From Cohnella zeiphila (GTDB taxonomy: Bacteria > Bacillota > Bacilli > Paenibacillales > Paenibacillaceae), in assembly GCF_014212055.1 (NCBI RefSeq), contig NZ_JACJVO010000039.1, forward strand, positions 1 to 64,000: DNA of 64,000 nt, given 5' to 3'. The position numbers were made by a program, and so were the translations under genes. Position 1 is the stretch's first letter. Each line of letters begins with the position of its first letter. Shown here piece after piece: positions 1 to 10,555 of this stretch. A model generated the notes under the pieces. That model saw only the letters and a list, made by a program, of their open reading frames with translations, was not told the DNA's origin and ran no database searches.

Positions 1-19
1 AGGGGTTTCTCGACATTCT

Positions 20-48
20 GAGGAGATCTTTAGCGGATCTCCTCTTTT
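20..48 (+). terminator. intrinsic terminator of a gene left of the window
   Basis: A perfect 9-bp inverted repeat (20-28 with 36-44, gaggagatc/gatctcctc) with a 7-base loop is followed by four T. The gene it would end lies outside the window. Confidence 0.7.
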
Positions 49-160
49 GTCGTTGCTTGAGGGAAACGGGAAAGCCCTTAAGAAAACCGAGCTTTAGCAA
101 AGTTGGACCGGCGCGGGCCGAGTCCCGCGACAGTCGTACGCCGCCGGGCCGGCAAACAGA

Positions 161-194
161 AAGAAGCATCTCCAATAACGGAGGTGCTTCTTTT
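161..194. terminator. intrinsic terminator, possibly bidirectional
   Basis: A 13-bp stem (161-173 with 180-192, one G-T pair) with a 6-base loop ends in a T run, and the 5' side starts with AA/AG-rich sequence. No gene that could use it is visible between it and position 48. Confidence 0.65.
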
Positions 195-610
195 GATTAC
201 CGCCTGCTTGTTTCGACTTCGATGCATTCCTAGTCAGCGCAGCAGAAGATGGATGCAGAGAACACGGGATATAGGGATGAGTGAGCGACTCTTTAACTCC
301 AATGCTAACTAATCAAGCCCGGCTGCACGGTACAAAAAGGCGCTCGGAGTACCCTTTGAGTAGGAAGTAATGGTTGAAAAGTGAATGGTGAGAAGGAAGA
401 AGGCTGCGCCCTAATCCCTATTTCTTCGGAACAGATCGAAGAGGTCGAGAAGATGAGCCGGCATTTTCAATCTTAATTTGGTCAATAAACAAACAAAGTT
501 TTAAAGGATGCTGCGTAGTTGGCCCTATTCTTTTTAGATCTCCGGCGAGCATTAGCTGGTGCAGCCTAACCTGCATTTAAGGTAAGATGAGGAAGAAAGG
601 GGAGAACGCT
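195..610. other. intergenic stretch without recognisable gene
   Basis: About 400 bases upstream of the GNAT gene. I see no ORF with a ribosome binding site, no tRNA shape and no clear promoter. It is more AT-rich and less codon-structured than the rest of the window. Confidence 0.4.
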
Positions 611-1774
611 GTGCATATTCGCCAACTCAAAGCGGAAGAGTACGACGAAAGAATTGCGCTTTCGGAATTCGCGTTTCAGATGAAAATGCCTGCCGAGCGT
701 ATCGAACGGGAACGGGCTCATTTTCGGCCGGAGCAGCATTGGGGGGCGTTTGACGAGGAAGGCAGATTGCAATCCGCGCTGATCTTGATTCCGTTCGAAT
801 GCTGGGTCCAAGGGAAGCCGTTCCGCATGGGCGGCATCGCGGGGGTCGCTACCTGGCCGGAAGCGAGGAGAAACGGCTGCGTGGCGAAGCTGCTGGCCCA
901 TTCGTTGGCCGTGATGAAGGAGCAGAAGCAGTTCGTCAGCATGCTGCATCCGTTCGCGTTCCCTTTTTACCGGAAATTCGGTTGGGAACTGACGATCGAG
1001 CGCAAGAAGTACGAGGTGCCGATGCCGCTGCTGCCGAAGCGCGGGAATTCTACGGGACGGATGGAGCGCTGCCGAGAAATAGAGACGTTGAACGGGATTT
1101 ACGAGCGTGCGGCTTCCCAGTATACCGGCACTTTGGTGCGGGCAGAAAATCGCTGGCATCAGACGGTACTGTCCGACTCGGGACTGGCGGCGGTCTGGAG
1201 AAACGACGAAGGAACGCCTCAAGGATATATCGTATACGAGGTTCGCGACCGGCTGCTGACGGTGCGCGATTGGGCTTACGAGAACGGCGAAGCCCAAACG
1301 GCGCTATGGGCGTTTATCGCCCAGCACGATTCGATGGCCGACCGGATCGAGCTCATCGTACCGACGGACGACGCCATGCCCTTCCTGCTGCCGGATCCCC
1401 GGTTCAAGCAGGAGATCGTTCCTTACTTCATGTCCCGGATTGTGGACGTCGCGGGGATCGTTCAATCGTACCCATTCGTGCCATTCGGGAAGGAAGAGCG
1501 GCTTAAGATTCGCGTTCGCGACGAACACGCGCCTTGGAATGACGGCACGTTCGAGTTAATCTGGGCTGCGGACGGTTCGGCGGAAGCGGTCGCCGCGCCT
1601 GAAGCCGACTTCGACGCCTGCTGCGATATTCGGGCTTTGACGGCGATGCTGCTAGGCAACCGGAGACCGGGTGGGCTGAGGGCGGCCGGTTTGCTGCAAG
1701 GCAGCGACGAGGCGATCGGGATGCTGGAACGCCGCATTCCCGTCCGCACGCCGTATTTGATGGACTTTTTCTGA
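611..1774 (+). CDS. GNAT family N-acetyltransferase, Eis-like
   Basis: About 387 residues. The N-terminal third is a GNAT acetyl-CoA-binding domain (MGGIAGVATWPEARRNG, residues about 72-90, is the typical beta4-alpha3 segment). The rest matches the Eis layout of a second GNAT fold plus an SCP2-like C-terminal domain, and the protein ends in an aromatic carboxy tail (YLMDFF), which serves as the catalytic terminus in Eis proteins. The substrate is unknown; Eis relatives acetylate amines such as aminoglycosides or lysine side chains. I chose the GTG at 611 because aaggggag lies 7 bases before it; an in-frame ATG at 587 has a much weaker site. It is monocistronic and precedes the clpC operon. 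Confidence 0.8.
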   Translation: MHIRQLKAEEYDERIALSEFAFQMKMPAERIERERAHFRPEQHWGAFDEEGRLQSALILIPFECWVQGKPFRMGGIAGVATWPEARRNGCVAKLLAHSLAVMKEQKQFVSMLHPFAFPFYRKFGWELTIERKKYEVPMPLLPKRGNSTGRMERCREIETLNGIYERAASQYTGTLVRAENRWHQTVLSDSGLAAVWRNDEGTPQGYIVYEVRDRLLTVRDWAYENGEAQTALWAFIAQHDSMADRIELIVPTDDAMPFLLPDPRFKQEIVPYFMSRIVDVAGIVQSYPFVPFGKEERLKIRVRDEHAPWNDGTFELIWAADGSAEAVAAPEADFDACCDIRALTAMLLGNRRPGGLRAAGLLQGSDEAIGMLERRIPVRTPYLMDFF

Positions 1775-1857
1775 AACGTCTCCAAAACAAGAAATTGCCG
1801 AATCCTATGGAACGTCAACTGCATAAAGGATATCCGCCCTTCCAATACTATAAATGA

Positions 1858-1887
1858 GGGGACGGGAATCGTCCCGCCTCCTCTTTT
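1858..1887 (+). terminator. weak terminator after the GNAT gene
   Basis: A 6-bp stem (gggacg 1859-1864 / cgtccc 1870-1875) is followed after nine bases by TTTT. It is short, so termination here is only plausible. Confidence 0.3.
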
Positions 1888-1907
1888 CACTTTTCTGCTC
1901 AAGCCCC

Positions 1908-1961
1908 TTGGCAATTTCGCTTAAAGCGTTTATAATGGTCATATAGTCAAAGAAAGTCAAA
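1908..1961 (+). promoter_or_regulatory. ctsR promoter with CtsR operator
   Basis: TTGGCA (1908-1913), a 17-base spacer and TATAAT (1931-1936) form a strong sigma-A promoter. Directly downstream, covering the expected start of transcription, is a perfect CtsR heptad repeat AGTCAAA-GAA-AGTCAAA (1945-1961). This is the established operator of the class III heat-shock repressor, so the operon represses itself until heat or protein stress. Confidence 0.92.
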
Positions 1962-1994
1962 GTCAGGATCGCGCTCCGGAAAGGAGGTCTGGCG

Positions 1995-2456
1995 ATGCGC
2001 AATATTTCGGATCTGATCGAGCAGTATTTGAAGCAGATTTTACAGACCAGCTCCGCCGGCGTCGTCGAGATCCAGCGAAGCGATCTGGCCGAGAAGTTCT
2101 CCTGCGTTCCGTCTCAGATCAATTACGTGATCAGCACCCGGTTTACGCTGGAGAAGGGCTATTATGTCGAGAGCAAACGAGGCGGAGGCGGCTACATTCG
2201 CATTCAACGGGTCGATTTGCCGTCGCTCGAAGCGGTTCAGCGGCACATTCGGCAGACGGTAGGCGAACAGATCGACCAGTCCGCGGCCGAAGGGCTCGTT
2301 TATCAGCTGGAGGAAGCAAGATTTCTCACGGCGAGGGAAGCGAACCTGCTGCGAGCGGCCATCTCCCGCGACGTTCTGCAGCTCAAGCTGCCGGTGCGGG
2401 ACGAGATACGCGCCAAGCTGATGAAGGCCATGCTCGTCGCGCTGCTCGCCAAGTAG
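1995..2456 (+). CDS. ctsR: transcriptional repressor CtsR
   Basis: 153 residues, the usual length. The N-terminal winged helix contains the tetraglycine hairpin (KRGGGGYIRI, residues 56-65) that in CtsR acts as a heat sensor, and the C-terminal half is the dimerisation domain. It represses clpC, clpP and clpE-type operons and is inactivated when McsA/McsB respond to stress. It is the first gene of ctsR-mcsA-mcsB-clpC. The ATG at 1995 follows aaaggagg. The operator at 1945-1961 shows autoregulation. Confidence 0.97.
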   Translation: MRNISDLIEQYLKQILQTSSAGVVEIQRSDLAEKFSCVPSQINYVISTRFTLEKGYYVESKRGGGGYIRIQRVDLPSLEAVQRHIRQTVGEQIDQSAAEGLVYQLEEARFLTAREANLLRAAISRDVLQLKLPVRDEIRAKLMKAMLVALLAK

Positions 2457-2490
2457 CGTCAGATGCCACCGATAAGGAGGTGCAGCTGCC

Positions 2491-2997
2491 ATGCAATGCC
2501 AAGAATGCGGCAAACGACAGGCAACGCTTCATTTTACGAAGATCATTAACGGCGAGAAGACGGAATTGCATATTTGCGAATCGTGCGCCCGGGAGAGGGG
2601 AGAGCTGATTCCGGGAACGGCCAGCGGCTTCTCTATTCATAACTTGCTATCGGGCTTGCTCGACTTCGATGCGGCAGCAAACGGGGTCAAACCGCCCCAG
2701 CTGCGCTGCGAGAACTGCGGCATGACTTACTCCCAATTCAGCAAGTTGGGCAAGTTCGGCTGCAGCCAATGTTACAAGCATTTCGCCGACCGGCTTGAAC
2801 CCTTGCTGAAACGGGTACATGGAAATACAGTGCACGTCGGCAAGATTCCCAAGCGGGCGGGCGGCCGCGTGAAGACGAAACGCGAGATCGACCGGCTGAA
2901 GAAGGAGATGCAGGGAAAGATCGAGCGCGAGGACTTCGAGACGGCCGCGCGGCTCCGGGATCAGATCCGGGAGCTGGAGCGAGAGATCGGATCCTAG
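2491..2997 (+). CDS. mcsA: protein McsA, zinc-binding activator of McsB
   Basis: 168 residues. Four CxxC pairs are visible: C3/C6, C29/C32, C70/C73 and C89 with its partner, giving two zinc fingers. A C-terminal UVR motif (residues about 130-165, REDFETAARLRDQIRELE) matches the one in ClpC and UvrB/C. McsA stimulates the arginine kinase McsB and helps release CtsR from DNA. It starts 34 bases after ctsR, behind aaggaggtg, and 42 bases before mcsB. Confidence 0.95.
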   Translation: MQCQECGKRQATLHFTKIINGEKTELHICESCARERGELIPGTASGFSIHNLLSGLLDFDAAANGVKPPQLRCENCGMTYSQFSKLGKFGCSQCYKHFADRLEPLLKRVHGNTVHVGKIPKRAGGRVKTKREIDRLKKEMQGKIEREDFETAARLRDQIRELEREIGS

Positions 2998-3039
2998 ACG
3001 GACCGATCCGTTGGACTGGATAAGGAGGTGGTGACGAAC

Positions 3040-4104
3040 GTGGCCAATCATACGTTCTCCGAACAGGCGCTTAGCCCGTGGATGCGCAAGCCGGGTCCCG
3101 ATACGGACGTCGTGCTGAGCAGCCGAATCCGGATCGCCCGCAACTTGCGCAGCTTCCCGTTCCCGCTCATGGCCACTCCGGAGCAGGCGGAAGGCGCGTT
3201 GGAGCAGCTGCTCGGCGTTGCCGAGAGCGGACGGCTCAGCGGCCTCGGAGAGATGCCGGCCTACCGGCTGTCCGAGATGACCGAGCTGGAGAAGCTCGTG
3301 CTCGTGGAAAAGCACCTGATCAGCCCGGCGCTGGCGGGGCAGTCGCGAAGCGGGGCGCTCATTCTCGGACCTGACGAGAACATCAGCATTATGATTAACG
3401 AAGAGGACCATCTTCGCATTCAATGTCTCTATCCGGGGTTCCAGATTCGGGAGGCATGGGAGTTCGCCAGCAAGATCGACGATATTTTCGAAGAGGGCGT
3501 CGATTACGCTTTTGATGAAAAATACGGCTACCTGACGAGCTGCCCGACGAACGTCGGAACCGGAATCCGGGCGTCGGTCATGATGCACTTGCCGGCCTTG
3601 GCGCTTACGGGGCAGATCAACCGGATTTTGACGGCGGTGACGCAGGTCGGTCTGGCGGTACGCGGCCTTTACGGCGAGGGAAGCGAAGCGACGGGCAACT
3701 TGTTCCAGGTGTCCAACCAGCTGACGCTCGGGCTGTCCGAGAGCGAAATTATCGACAACCTGTATTCCGTCGCCCGGCAGATTATCGCCCACGAGAAAGC
3801 GGCTCGCGAGAGGCTGCTGGCCGAATCGCGGCCGCGGGTGGAGGATCGGATCCTTCGCTCGTACGGCATTCTGAAATACGCGAACATCATCGATTCCAAA
3901 GAAGCGTCGCAGCGGCTGTCCGACGTCCGGCTGGGGCTTCATCTGGGCCTTTTGACCGACGTTTCCCAAGAGACGCTGAACGAACTTCTCGTCTCGACGC
4001 AGCCGGGATTCCTGCAGCAGCATCATGGAGAAGCGCTGTCGGCGGAGCAGCGGGATATGACCCGGGCCCGGACGATTCGCTCGCGACTGGCAAACGAAGC
4101 GTAA
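3040..4104 (+). CDS. mcsB: protein arginine kinase McsB
   Basis: 354 residues of the phosphagen-kinase fold. Visible signatures are SSRIRIARNLRSFPFP near residue 28, NEEDHLRIQ, and CPTNVGTGIRASVMMHLPAL for ATP and guanidino handling. McsB phosphorylates arginine side chains on CtsR and on unfolded proteins, marking them for ClpCP. GTG codons at 3028 and 3031 overlap the ribosome binding site aaggaggtg itself, so I take the GTG at 3040 (MANHTFSEQ). Confidence 0.95.
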   Translation: MANHTFSEQALSPWMRKPGPDTDVVLSSRIRIARNLRSFPFPLMATPEQAEGALEQLLGVAESGRLSGLGEMPAYRLSEMTELEKLVLVEKHLISPALAGQSRSGALILGPDENISIMINEEDHLRIQCLYPGFQIREAWEFASKIDDIFEEGVDYAFDEKYGYLTSCPTNVGTGIRASVMMHLPALALTGQINRILTAVTQVGLAVRGLYGEGSEATGNLFQVSNQLTLGLSESEIIDNLYSVARQIIAHEKAARERLLAESRPRVEDRILRSYGILKYANIIDSKEASQRLSDVRLGLHLGLLTDVSQETLNELLVSTQPGFLQQHHGEALSAEQRDMTRARTIRSRLANEA

Positions 4105-4142
4105 ATGTTCTATTCTTAACTTAATCGGGGAGGTGTTGTCTC

Positions 4143-6590
<2,448 letters not shown>

Positions 6591-6604
6591 CCTGTTCGGA
6601 AAAT

Positions 6605-6642
6605 GCAACAACCCGGGGCCTTAACGGCTGCCGGGTTGTTGC
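6605..6642 (+). terminator. 12-bp hairpin after clpC, no U-tract
   Basis: Perfect 12-bp inverted repeat (6605-6616 with 6631-6642, gcaacaacccgg/ccgggttgttgc) 15 bases after the clpC stop. No T run follows, so it may protect the 3' end rather than terminate transcription. Confidence 0.5.
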
Positions 6643-6809
6643 CGTTCCGCGAGGCCTGCGCATCTTCCGCGGCACGCTCACCCTTTCGAAGCGTCGGCCA
6701 TACGTTATAGCATACGTCCGGGGAGTCCGCTTCCGCCCGTCCGCCGCGCAAAGGACGGCAGCTTCCCCGAAACGGGGCGCTTGCATATCGAAAGGGGAGG
6801 AACGCCGCC

Positions 6810-6995
6810 ATGCATCGACCGCGCCGGCCATTCCCGTGGCGGCAGCCGTTCATGCTGCTGCTCACCGGCATCGGCATCGTGCTTTTGCTGTTTCTTCTGA
6901 GCAAAATATTATTCGTATTGTTTTATTTAAGCGGGGGGTTTCTGATCATCGCCGTCGTGTTGTGGCTGCTCTGGCGCTGGTGGTGGAACAGTTAG
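6810..6995 (+). CDS. small two-helix membrane protein
   Basis: 61 residues: an arginine-rich start (MHRPRRPFPWRQP), one hydrophobic helix (residues about 13-32), a short aromatic turn, a second helix (about 39-53), and a WRWWWNS tail. The ATG lies behind aaaggggagg with good spacing, and an intrinsic terminator follows at once, so it looks like a real single gene. The positive N-terminus predicts both ends inside. I do not recognise the family. Its place between clpC and radA suggests no function beyond membrane association. Confidence 0.65.
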   Translation: MHRPRRPFPWRQPFMLLLTGIGIVLLLFLLSKILFVLFYLSGGFLIIAVVLWLLWRWWWNS

Positions 6996-7012
6996 AACGG
7001 TTATCGGCAACA

Positions 7013-7049
7013 GAATGCGGGCGGGCAAGCCGCTTCGCATTCATTTTTT
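7013..7049 (+). terminator. intrinsic terminator after the small membrane protein
   Basis: The stem gaatgcg/cgcattc (7013-7019 with 7036-7042) has an inner GC-rich stem and is followed by ATTTTTT. Confidence 0.75.
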
Positions 7050-7093
7050 ATGTAAATGCACGCTGCGAGAATACTGCATAGGCCGCAAGTTAT

Positions 7094-7142
7094 TTTACCC
7101 TTCGGGACGAACATGGTACACTTTGGGTACCATCTTTTTTTT
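7094..7142 (+). promoter_or_regulatory. radA promoter overlapping a terminator-like hairpin
   Basis: TTTACC (7094-7099), 17 bases, TACACT (7117-7122) fits a sigma-A promoter 35 bases before radA. The same stretch holds a 7-bp inverted repeat (atggtac 7113-7119 / gtaccat 7127-7133) followed by C and eight T. Read-through from upstream would form this hairpin; transcripts started at this promoter would begin within it and escape it. Confidence 0.5.
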
Positions 7143-7156
7143 GCGGGAGAGCGTTC

Positions 7157-8524
7157 ATGGCAAAGGTAAAAGTGAAGTTCGTCTGCTCCGAGTGCGGCAC
7201 CGAATCGCCCAAATGGATGGGCAAGTGTCCGGGCTGCGGAGCTTGGAACACCATGATGGAAGAGACGGAGACGGTGATGAAAGCTCCGGTCGCCCAAAGC
7301 GAGCTGACCCGGACGAAAGAAAAGGCGAAATCGATCATAGATATAGATAGCGGCAAGGAGCCGCGCGTGCCGACCGGGCTCGGCGAATTGAACCGGGTAC
7401 TCGGCGGCGGCCTTGTGCCCGGATCGCTGCTGCTGGTCGGCGGAGATCCCGGCATCGGCAAATCGACCTTGCTGCTGCAAACGTCCCATGCCCTGACCTC
7501 TCAAGGGCTCAAGGTGCTGTACGTGTCCGGCGAGGAATCGGTCCGGCAGACGAAAATGCGTGCCGATCGGCTCGGCGTGCTCAGCGAACGGTTGTATGTG
7601 CTCTGCGAGACGAACCTCGACCTGGTGGAAGAGGCGATCGCGGACGTGCAACCCGACTTCCTCGTCATCGACTCGATCCAGACGGTGTACCGTCCCGACG
7701 TTCCGTCGGCACCGGGAAGCGTCGCTCAGGTTCGGGAATGCACGGCCCAATTCATGCGCATCGCCAAAGTGAACGGCGTGGCGACCGTCCTCGTCGGCCA
7801 TGTGACGAAGGAAGGCGCAATCGCCGGGCCGCGTCTTCTGGAGCATATGGTCGATTGCGTGCTGTACTTTGAAGGCGAGCGCCATCATTCGTACCGGCTG
7901 CTGCGGGCGGTCAAGAACCGCTTCGGCTCGACGAACGAGATCGGCATCTTCGAGATGATGGAAGAGGGGCTCCGCGAGGTGACGAATCCGTCGGAACTGT
8001 TCCTTTCGGAACGTCCGCTCGGCGTCTCCGGTTCGACCGTGGCGGCCAGCATGGAGGGGACCCGGCCGGTCCTTGTCGAGCTTCAGGCGCTCGTGGCGCC
8101 CACGCATTTCCCGTCGCCGAGGCGAATGTCCTCGGGACTCGACCATCAGCGGATCTCGCTCGTGATCGCGGTGCTGGAGAAGCGGATGGGGTTGTTTCTG
8201 CAAAATCAAGACGCATACGTAAACGTGGCGGGCGGGGTCAGGCTGGACGAACCGGCCGCGGATCTGGCGGCAGCGGTCAGCTTGGCGTCCAGTTTCCGCG
8301 ACATGCCGACGAAGCCCGACGACGTCGTATTCGGCGAAGTGGGCCTTACCGGCGAAGTTCGGGCCGTGTCGCGCGCCGAGATGCGGGTGAAGGAAGCGCT
8401 CAAGCTCGGATTCAAGCGGGTGATCTTGCCGAAGGCGAGCCTGAAAGGCTGGCAGCCGCCCGCCGGAATTGAATTGGTCGCGGTCAGCACGGTAGCGGAA
8501 GCGCTGCGTGCGGCGTTGGAATAG
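7157..8524 (+). CDS. radA: DNA repair protein RadA
   Basis: 455 residues. Domains in order: C4 zinc finger (CSEC...CPGC, residues about 10-27), RecA-like ATPase with Walker [11 protein letters not shown] near residue 95 and the RadA-specific KNRFG motif at about 253-257, and a C-terminal Lon-protease-like domain. RadA is a hexameric DNA helicase that drives branch migration during recombination repair and transformation. It is followed after 16 bases by disA, the same pairing as in B. subtilis, where RadA inhibits DisA. The ATG lies behind gggagag. Confidence 0.97.
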   Translation: MAKVKVKFVCSECGTESPKWMGKCPGCGAWNTMMEETETVMKAPVAQSELTRTKEKAKSIIDIDSGKEPRVPTGLGELNRVLGGGLVPGSLLLVGGDPGIGKSTLLLQTSHALTSQGLKVLYVSGEESVRQTKMRADRLGVLSERLYVLCETNLDLVEEAIADVQPDFLVIDSIQTVYRPDVPSAPGSVAQVRECTAQFMRIAKVNGVATVLVGHVTKEGAIAGPRLLEHMVDCVLYFEGERHHSYRLLRAVKNRFGSTNEIGIFEMMEEGLREVTNPSELFLSERPLGVSGSTVAASMEGTRPVLVELQALVAPTHFPSPRRMSSGLDHQRISLVIAVLEKRMGLFLQNQDAYVNVAGGVRLDEPAADLAAAVSLASSFRDMPTKPDDVVFGEVGLTGEVRAVSRAEMRVKEALKLGFKRVILPKASLKGWQPPAGIELVAVSTVAEALRAALE

Positions 8525-8540
8525 GAGGTGCCAGGCAGAT

Positions 8541-9626
8541 ATGAAGGAATACAAGGAGAAGGATCAGCAGCAAACGATGAACCAGCTGCTGCTCATGGTG
8601 GCGCCGGGAATGCCGTTCCGCGACGGCCTCGAGAACGTGCTCCGCGCCAAAACGGGCGCGCTGATCGTCGTCGGCTACAGCCCGGAAGTGATGGAAGTGG
8701 TCGACGGAGGATTTTCCATTAATTGCGACTTTAGTCCGAACTATTTATACGAGTTGGCCAAGATGGACGGCGCCATCATTCTGAGCGAAGACGGCAAGCG
8801 GATTCTGTATGCGAACACGCAGCTGATTCCCGATTCGTCGATCTCGTCGTCCGAGACGGGAATTCGCCACCGCACGGCCGAACGGGTGGCCAAACAGACC
8901 GGGAAGCTGGTCGTCTCCATCTCCCAGCGGCGCAACATCATTACGCTGTACCAGGGCCAGCTGCGCTATTCGCTCAAGGAGATCGGCGTCATCCTGACCA
9001 AAGCCAACCAAGCGATCCAGACGCTGGAGAAGTACCGGGCCGTCTATAATCAAGCGCTGACGAATCTGTCCGCGCTGGAATTCGAAGAGCTGGTCACGAT
9101 GCACGAAGTGGCTTACGTCATTCAGCGCGCCGAAATGGTACTGCGAATCAAAATGGAGATCAACCGCTACGTGCTGGAGCTCGGCAACGAAGGACGGCTG
9201 ATCAGCATGCAAATGGTGGAATTGGTCGGAATGGCGGAGGAAGAAGCGAGGCTGCTGCTGAAGGACTATGCCCGGGACGCCTCGGACGACAAAATCCGGG
9301 AGATCATGGCCGCGCTCAAGAAGCTGACTTCGGAGGAGCTGCTCGATACGACGCATCTGATCCGCGTTCTGGGCTACGCATCGATCAGTTCCGTCGCGGA
9401 AGAAGGGTTTCAGCCCCGGGGCTACCGCATGCTGAGCAAAATTCCCCGGCTTCCGAGCGTCATCATCCATAATCTGGTGGAACGCTTCGGTTCGCTTCCG
9501 CACATCATGCTGGCGTCCATCGAGGAATTGGACGAAGTGGACGGGATCGGCGAAGTGCGGGCCCGGACGATCAAGGAAGGACTGAAGCGGATCCAGGAGC
9601 AGGTGTTTATTGACAGACAGATTTAA
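8541..9626 (+). CDS. disA: DNA integrity scanning diadenylate cyclase DisA
   Basis: 361 residues. The DAC domain carries the catalytic DGA (D76-A78) and RHR (R109-R111) motifs that convert two ATP to cyclic di-AMP. A helical linker and a C-terminal helix-hairpin-helix domain ([15 protein letters not shown]) for branched DNA follow. The ATG at 8541 has aggagg 12 bases upstream, a rather long spacing; the ORF is open further upstream but the extension would overlap radA. DisA octamers scan DNA and stop making c-di-AMP at lesions. Confidence 0.96.
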   Translation: MKEYKEKDQQQTMNQLLLMVAPGMPFRDGLENVLRAKTGALIVVGYSPEVMEVVDGGFSINCDFSPNYLYELAKMDGAIILSEDGKRILYANTQLIPDSSISSSETGIRHRTAERVAKQTGKLVVSISQRRNIITLYQGQLRYSLKEIGVILTKANQAIQTLEKYRAVYNQALTNLSALEFEELVTMHEVAYVIQRAEMVLRIKMEINRYVLELGNEGRLISMQMVELVGMAEEEARLLLKDYARDASDDKIREIMAALKKLTSEELLDTTHLIRVLGYASISSVAEEGFQPRGYRMLSKIPRLPSVIIHNLVERFGSLPHIMLASIEELDEVDGIGEVRARTIKEGLKRIQEQVFIDRQI

Positions 9627-9735
9627 CGGGACTAAAATGATGAAATGGCGTGGGAACGATGCCAGGATCGCGCGATCGCCCAGACCGTTCATGAGAATGG
9701 CCTGCGGAGGGGCATAGTAAAGTCGAGGTGGAATC

Positions 9736-10473
9736 ATGATCACGAAATCCATACCGAGCTTGTTCACGGTAGGCAACCTGTTTCTCGGCGTGCTCTCCAT
9801 TATTTTGGCGTTTAACGACCGTGCGAACGGCGCTGCTCTGCTGGTGATCATCGCGATGCTGCTGGACGGGGTAGACGGGCGAGTCGCCCGCGCGCTCAAT
9901 GCTCAAAGCGAATTCGGCAAGGAATTGGATTCGCTGTCCGATGTCATTTCCTTCGGCGTAGCTCCCGCATTCATCATGTACCAGGCTGCGTTCATCGACG
10001 TGAATTCGGCTCTGGCATGGATCGTTACCGCCATTTTCCCGATTTGCGGCGCGCTGCGGCTTGCGCGGTTCAACGTGATCGAAGGAATCCCCGGCTATTT
10101 TATCGGCTTGCCGATTCCGGCGGCCGGCGGCGTGCTGGCCACGCTTGCTTTGTTCAATCACGATCTGAACGTGTACCTGCTCCTGATCAGCACGCTGGCC
10201 TTGTCGTACTTGATGGTGAGCAGCATTAAATATCCGAATTTCAAGAAGCTCGGCCTGCCGAGGGCGGCCGTATGGGCCATTCCGCTCGTGGTGGCGGCAG
10301 CCGTTCTGCTCGCTTTCGAATTTCCGAAGGCCATTCCGAAATTCATCCTCGCTCTGCTGCTTCTGTATGCGCTCTGGGGGCTAAAAAAAAACGTTGAACG
10401 CTTCATGCCGAGACGCCGCCGCAAGAAACGGCCGTCCCCCGACGATCAGTATCATTCGGAGCACAGCGCCTGA
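9736..10473 (+). CDS. pssA: CDP-diacylglycerol--serine O-phosphatidyltransferase
   Basis: 245 residues with several membrane helices. The CDP-alcohol phosphatidyltransferase signature D-G-x2-A-R-x8-G-x3-D-x3-D is complete in residues about 39-65 (DGVDGRVARALNAQSEFG...DSLSD). It makes phosphatidylserine from CDP-diacylglycerol and serine; the carboxy tail is strongly basic (PRRRRKKRP). It sits 109 bases after disA and ends in a strong terminator. No phosphatidylserine decarboxylase gene is next to it. Confidence 0.9.
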   Translation: MITKSIPSLFTVGNLFLGVLSIILAFNDRANGAALLVIIAMLLDGVDGRVARALNAQSEFGKELDSLSDVISFGVAPAFIMYQAAFIDVNSALAWIVTAIFPICGALRLARFNVIEGIPGYFIGLPIPAAGGVLATLALFNHDLNVYLLLISTLALSYLMVSSIKYPNFKKLGLPRAAVWAIPLVVAAAVLLAFEFPKAIPKFILALLLLYALWGLKKNVERFMPRRRRKKRPSPDDQYHSEHSA

Positions 10474-10487
10474 ACCCCAGTAAATAC

Positions 10488-10530
10488 AAAGCACCGGCTT
10501 CCCTCCAAAAAGGGGGACCGGTGCTTTTTT
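10488..10530. terminator. terminator between pssA and the convergent SGNH gene
   Basis: A 10-bp stem (aaagcaccgg 10488-10497 / ccggtgcttt 10518-10527) is followed by TTTTTT on the plus strand. The convergent gene ends 26 bases further on and may use the same stem. Confidence 0.9.
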
Positions 10531-10555
10531 GCGCAATGAGATTGTACCTACCTAC

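Noticed and set aside
103-312. 69-codon plus-strand frame near the window start
   Set aside because: It runs through the terminator hairpin at 161-194, has no ribosome site and no recognisable sequence.
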